Below are positions 14,879-19,080 of a stretch of DNA of 19,080 nt, one piece after another; within the stretch, counting starts at the first letter, position 1, and every line of letters starts with the position of its first letter. Source of the DNA: Bacteroidia bacterium (GTDB lineage Bacteria > Bacteroidota > Bacteroidia > Bacteroidales > CAJPTX01); contig CAJPTS010000012.1 of the NCBI GenBank assembly GCA_905373625.1, positions 1 through 19,080 of the forward strand, read 5' to 3'. Under the pieces are notes generated by a model, which made no database searches, was not told the origin of the DNA, and saw only the letters and a list, made by a program, of their open reading frames with translations. The translations under genes and the position numbers were made by a program.

Positions 14879-17800
14879 ATGAATAGATTTTGCATTTTCA
14901 GTGCATTATGCACACTTTTATGCTTTACCTTTGGCTTTAACGCAGTGCATGCCGAAGATAGTAAAGTAGACATGAGCAAATGTATTACCCTCACCGTAAA
15001 GCAAGGCGCGGAGATACAGTTGGGCTTTTCTGCCTATACATCGGGAGTTTGGGTAAAGGTAACTGGCGTAAAGAATGAAACGGTAGAGGAAGCTCCTACC
15101 ACTTTGCCAGATTGGGATCAGCAAAACAAGTACGAAGCAACAGGAACAGAGATTACAGTGTATGGAGCTATTAAAAAGTTTAGATGTAATTCAAACAATG
15201 AGAATCTCACCGCCTTAGATTTGCGTCATAATGTCAACCTGACGGAATTGTATTGCTACTCTAATCGCTTATCTAGCTTAGATGTGAGTCAGAATGTTAA
15301 CCTGAAGACATTGGACTGCGCCCCTAATCGCTTATCTAGCTTAGATGTGAGAGGTGCTGTCAACCTGACGGTATTGAACTGCTCTGGTAATCAATTATCT
15401 AGCTTAGATGTGAGAGGTGCTGTCAACCTGACGCAATTGATGTGCTACTCTAATCAATTATCTAGCTTGGATTTGAGTCAGAATCCCCAATTAAAGCAAA
15501 TAACGATTTCTGGCAATAATTTCTCAACAAGCACACTTAACAACTTCTATTGCCAGCTCCCAGATCGAAGCGGAAAAGAAAAAGGATTTATTTATCCTGT
15601 GCATCAGAGAGGAGACGCATTAGACGAACTACTAGCCCAATCCAGTAGCAAAACAATAACCGATGCCAAAAACTGGGCAATACAATATTCGTATAGCGAT
15701 AGCGATATTGACGGAATTACAGGTAACTACACTTGCGGTTCTAGTTATAGGCTTACACTTGCACCCGCTACTATACCGAATTCGTTTACATACAAGGGAG
15801 GCGAATGGAAAACAACGGTAACGAGTACTGGCAATTGGAAGATAGACGAAAGTACGTTTCCCAATTGGCTTTCTGTAAATCCTAAGCAAGGGAACTCGGG
15901 GACTCAGGTTACCGTTACGGCAAATCTCAATACTGGTAGCGATATTCGTCGTGGTGCAATAACCTTTGTTCTTAGAAATGACCCCACTACAAAACAAGTG
16001 GTTCTTGTAGCGCAACTCCCACAGCTTCCGCTCTACGTTACTCCAGCCGAAGGTTATACCTTCCCTGCTTCGTGTGAAACAAAAGAGAATTATTTTACAG
16101 TAGAAAGCACAGGCGCATGGAAGGTAACAAGTTCAAATGGCGATTGGTTTCCTGTAGAAACAAAAGAAGGCGCAGCGGGCACTACCCAAATAACTATTAC
16201 AGCAGAAGCGAATAACAGTAAGGAGGCACGTACAACAGAGCTTACTTTTGCGTTAAAAGACAAGCCAGAGATTAAGCAGGTCGTAATATTAAAGCAAAAA
16301 GGCGCTCTTTTGGTAACGCCAGCCGAAGGCTACACCTTCCCCGCTTCGGGTGAAACGAAAGAGAACTACTTTACAGTAGAAAGCAAAGGTGCATGGAAGG
16401 TAACCAGCTCAAATGGCGATTGGTTTCCTGTAGAAACGAAAGAAGGCGCAGCAGGTACAACTCAAGTAACTATTAAAACAGAAGCGAATAGTAGCAAAGA
16501 AGAGCGGCAGACCAAACTTACTTTTACTTTGAAAGACAATGCGGCTATAAAACAGTCAGTAACATTAAAGCAAAAAGGTGCTTCTTTTTCAGTATCTCCA
16601 GTAGAAGCGTACACTTTCCCAGCTACAGGTGAAACCAAAGAGAACTACTTTACAGTAGAAAGCACAGGGGCATGGAAGGTAAGCAGCTCAAATGGCGATT
16701 GGTTTCCTGTAGTAACTAAAGAAGGCGCAGCAGGCACAACTCAAGTTACTATCAAAGCAGAAGCGAATAGTGGTAAGGATGAGCGTAAGACAGAGCTCAC
16801 CTTTGCTTTGAAAGACAATGCTGCTATAAAACAGATAGTAACGTTGAAGCAAACAGGCGCATCCTTTTCAGTGACACCCGTCGAAGATTATATTTTCCCC
16901 GCATATGGCGAAACCAAAGAGAACTATTATACCGTAGAAAGCACAGCAGCTTGGAAGGTAACCAGCTCAAACGCTGATTGGTTTCCTGTAGAAACGAAAG
17001 AAGGTGCAGCAGGCACAACGAAAGTAACCATTACAGCCGAAGCAAACAATAGTAAAGAGGAACGAGAGACGAAACTCTCTTTTGCTTTGAAAGACAATGC
17101 TGCTATAAAACAGGTAGTAACATTAAAGCAAATAGGCGCGACGCTTTCAGTAACTCCAGCCGAAGGCTATACATTCTCAGCCTCTGGCGAAACGAAAGAG
17201 AGCTATTTTACGGTAGAAAGCACGCGGGCATGGAAAGTAACCAGTTCAAATACCGATTGGAATCCAGTAGATACGAAAGAAGGCGCAGCAGGCAGAACAG
17301 GGGTGACAATCTCTGCCGAAGCAAACAGCAGCAAGGAAGAACGCCAGACGAAACTCACTTTTGCACTGAAAGCCAATGCAGAAGTTAAGCAGGTCGTAAT
17401 ATTAAAGCAAAAAGGCGCTCTTTTGGTAACGCCAATCGAAGAGTATACCTTCCCCGCTTCAGGTGAAACGAAAGCGAACTACTTTACAGTAGAAAGTACT
17501 GGCGCATGGAAAATAACCAGCTCAAATGCAGAGTGGTTTCCTGTAAAAACGAAAGAGGGCGCAGCAGGCACTACCCAAATAACTATTACAGCCGAAGCGA
17601 ATAGCAATCGAGAGGAACGGCAGACAGTACTTACCTTTGCACTGAAGGATAAGCCCAATGTTAAACAGGTAGTAACGTTGAAGCAAACAGGCGCATCGCT
17701 TTCTGTAATACCTACCGACGAGTACACCTTCCCTGCTTCGGGTGAAACAAAAGCGAACTACTTTACAGTAGAAAGTACTGGCGCATGGAAGGTAATCAGC

Positions 17801-18790
17801 TCAAATGCAGCTTGGTTTCCAGTAGAAACAAAAGAAGGCGCGGCAGGCACAACCCGAGTTACTATTAAAGCAGAAGCGAATAACAGCGAAGAGGTACGTA
17901 TAACAGAGCTCACTTTTGCACTGCAAGCCAATGCAGAAGTTAAGCAAGTAGTAACGTTGAAGCAAAAAGGCGCATCGCTTTCTGTTACGCCTACAGAAGA
18001 GTATACTTTCCCTGCTTCAGGCGAAACGAAAGCGAACTACTTTACAGTAGAAAGCACAGGCGCATGGAAGGTAACCAGCTCAAATGCAGATTGGTGTCCT
18101 GTAGAAACGAAAGAAGGCGCGGCAGGTATAACCCAAGTTACTATCAAAACAGAACGTAATTACAGTACCAAAGATCGTAAGACGGAGCTCACTTTTGCAC
18201 TGCAAGCCAATGCAGAAGTAAAGCAAGTAGTAACGTTGAAGCAAAGCGGAGCATCGCTTTCCGTTACGCCAGCCGAAGGCTACACCTTCCCCGCTTCGGG
18301 TGAAACGAAAGCGAACTACTTTACAGTAGAAAGCAAGGAGGCATGGAAGGTAACAAGTTCTAATACGGACTGGTTTCCAGTAGAAACGAAAGAAGGCGCG
18401 GCAGGCACAACCCAAGTCACTATCAAAGCAGAAGCGAATAATAGTAAGGAGGCACGTACAACAGAGCTAACTTTTGCGTTAAAAGACAAGCCAGAGATTA
18501 AGCAAGTGATAACGTTGAAGCAAGCGGGACAACCTACTGCGGTAGAGTCGGTTCTTTTTGCAGGCATTTCGGTTGCTCCAAATCCGTTCTCTTCGCAACT
18601 AAAAATTAAGAACGAAGAGGCGGTAAATGTGCGTTACGAACTGGTAAATACGAAGGGGGTAATGGTCTGCTCTGGCGTTTTACAAGGCGTTGAAACAGAG
18701 CTTAATACAGAGAAGATTCCTGCTGGCGCTTATTTGCTTCGCATTCTTGCGGGTAGTGAAAGTAAAACGCTGCGGGTGGTGAAGGAATAG
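14879..18790 (+). CDS. LRR + multi-BACON surface protein with T9SS sorting domain (paralogue 2)
   Basis: This is a 1303-aa exported protein. The ATG at 14879 is chosen over an in-frame GTG at 14804 because it aligns with the signal peptide of the paralogue at 10148 (shared SALCTLLCFTFGF, cleavage near VHA). Order: signal peptide (1-25), conserved N-segment, five 21-residue LRRs (about 113-217), linker with DAKNWAIQY, one divergent BACON (about 295-384), nine near-identical BACON repeats of 92-93 residues (about 387-1218), then the T9SS type A sorting domain. It is probably a long surface stalk presenting the LRR region, acting as adhesin or glycan binder (inference; no catalytic motif). No terminator separates it from the GNAT-like gene 110 bp upstream. 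Confidence 0.92.
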   Translation: MNRFCIFSALCTLLCFTFGFNAVHAEDSKVDMSKCITLTVKQGAEIQLGFSAYTSGVWVKVTGVKNETVEEAPTTLPDWDQQNKYEATGTEITVYGAIKKFRCNSNNENLTALDLRHNVNLTELYCYSNRLSSLDVSQNVNLKTLDCAPNRLSSLDVRGAVNLTVLNCSGNQLSSLDVRGAVNLTQLMCYSNQLSSLDLSQNPQLKQITISGNNFSTSTLNNFYCQLPDRSGKEKGFIYPVHQRGDALDELLAQSSSKTITDAKNWAIQYSYSDSDIDGITGNYTCGSSYRLTLAPATIPNSFTYKGGEWKTTVTSTGNWKIDESTFPNWLSVNPKQGNSGTQVTVTANLNTGSDIRRGAITFVLRNDPTTKQVVLVAQLPQLPLYVTPAEGYTFPASCETKENYFTVESTGAWKVTSSNGDWFPVETKEGAAGTTQITITAEANNSKEARTTELTFALKDKPEIKQVVILKQKGALLVTPAEGYTFPASGETKENYFTVESKGAWKVTSSNGDWFPVETKEGAAGTTQVTIKTEANSSKEERQTKLTFTLKDNAAIKQSVTLKQKGASFSVSPVEAYTFPATGETKENYFTVESTGAWKVSSSNGDWFPVVTKEGAAGTTQVTIKAEANSGKDERKTELTFALKDNAAIKQIVTLKQTGASFSVTPVEDYIFPAYGETKENYYTVESTAAWKVTSSNADWFPVETKEGAAGTTKVTITAEANNSKEERETKLSFALKDNAAIKQVVTLKQIGATLSVTPAEGYTFSASGETKESYFTVESTRAWKVTSSNTDWNPVDTKEGAAGRTGVTISAEANSSKEERQTKLTFALKANAEVKQVVILKQKGALLVTPIEEYTFPASGETKANYFTVESTGAWKITSSNAEWFPVKTKEGAAGTTQITITAEANSNREERQTVLTFALKDKPNVKQVVTLKQTGASLSVIPTDEYTFPASGETKANYFTVESTGAWKVISSNAAWFPVETKEGAAGTTRVTIKAEANNSEEVRITELTFALQANAEVKQVVTLKQKGASLSVTPTEEYTFPASGETKANYFTVESTGAWKVTSSNADWCPVETKEGAAGITQVTIKTERNYSTKDRKTELTFALQANAEVKQVVTLKQSGASLSVTPAEGYTFPASGETKANYFTVESKEAWKVTSSNTDWFPVETKEGAAGTTQVTIKAEANNSKEARTTELTFALKDKPEIKQVITLKQAGQPTAVESVLFAGISVAPNPFSSQLKIKNEEAVNVRYELVNTKGVMVCSGVLQGVETELNTEKIPAGAYLLRILAGSESKTLRVVKE
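15215..15529 (+). repeat. 63-bp tandem repeats encoding LRRs (5 units)
   Basis: Five in-frame 63-bp units begin at the same residue number (113) as the eleven-unit array of the paralogue. Units 3 and 4 share the LDVRGAVNLT variant, suggesting recent duplication. Confidence 0.85.
16037..18535 (+). repeat. Nine 276/279-bp tandem repeats encoding BACON domains
   Basis: Taking the V/I-T/S/I-P codon as unit start, units begin at 16037, 16313, 16592, 16871, 17150, 17426, 17705, 17984 and 18263. The period is 279 bp except two 276-bp steps (16037 to 16313 and 17150 to 17426), where the codon before V-T-P is missing. The core ETKxNYFTVES, SSNxDWFPVETKEGAAGTT and LTFALK are nearly invariant. Confidence 0.93.
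18557..18790 (+). repeat. 234-bp exact repeat, copy 2 (T9SS sorting domain)
   Basis: Identical to 12239-12472, ending exactly at the stop codon. Confidence 0.95.
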
Positions 18791-18830
18791 GAATACGTCC
18801 GCGCATACGCGTGTTGCGTTGAAAATTATG

Positions 18831-18868
18831 AAAGGATCTCTCAATTACGAGATATCCTTTTTTATTTA
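18831..18868 (+). terminator. Intrinsic terminator after LRR/BACON gene 2
   Basis: AAAGGATCTCTC (18831-18842) pairs with GAGATATCCTTT (18849-18860) with one mismatch around AATTAC, followed by a T-rich run. Confidence 0.88.
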
Positions 18869-19080
18869 GGGGTGATAGCGCTTGTGGCGCAAGTTAAAGC
18901 AGGCACAATGTGCAAGTAAAAAGCTAGAAGTAGGTTCAAAGTATGAGGTACGAAGTACGTGCAAAGCGCTTATTTTGTCTCTAGGAGGGTGTTGCACGGT
19001 AAAGTTTGGCTAATTCGTTGATTTGTAGAGGTCTAAATTAGATAACAAGTTGGCGAAATGAAAGCGCGTAGTGAAAAGAG
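18869..19080. other. Terminal spacer, possible start of a next gene
   Basis: No complete gene. AAAGTTTG at 19001-19008 is one mismatch from TAnnTTTG. An ATG at 19058 opens a frame (MKARSEK) that runs off the window. Both are too short to call. Confidence 0.2.

Overview
The window looks like a Bacteroidales chromosome, most likely Porphyromonas or a near relative. This rests on three large secreted proteins that end in type IX secretion (T9SS) C-terminal sorting domains, on BACON domains, on TAnnTTTG-like promoter elements, and on starts without strong Shine-Dalgarno sites. Genus assignment is inference. All recognisable genes are on the + strand. I see no rRNA, tRNA, CRISPR array, transposase or integrase.

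Layout. (1) 1-1034 is the 3' end of a BACON-repeat T9SS protein, closed by a terminator. (2) 1035-1555 is a 521-bp non-coding stretch with possible RNA structure. (3) 1556-7035 is a tight housekeeping run: cysS, a TlpA/thioredoxin-like envelope protein overlapping it by 16 nt, a MATE efflux transporter, and mqnC of the futalosine menaquinone pathway. (4) 7136-9952 is a 938-aa TPR/PD40/SPOR-like envelope protein with its own -7 element and a downstream terminator. (5) 10148-12472 is an LRR + BACON + T9SS surface protein. (6) 12808-14768 is a compact RiPP-like cluster: a 63-aa Cys-rich peptide with a CX3 repeat core, a radical SAM/SPASM maturase, and a GNAT-like protein translationally coupled to it. 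(7) 14879-18790 is a second LRR + BACON + T9SS protein with nine near-identical 93-residue BACON repeats, followed by a terminator.

The two complete surface proteins are paralogues. They share almost the same 5' end and an exactly identical 234-bp 3' end (the sorting domain), but differ in LRR count (11 versus 5) and BACON count (3 versus 10). The middle looks modular and recombination-driven between conserved export signals.

The most interesting element is the peptide/radical SAM/GNAT cluster. Its putative promoter has exact 19-nt spacing and contains an A10 tract that could slip. The cluster carries no visible transporter or leader peptidase. No terminator separates it from the downstream surface protein, so the two may be co-transcribed.
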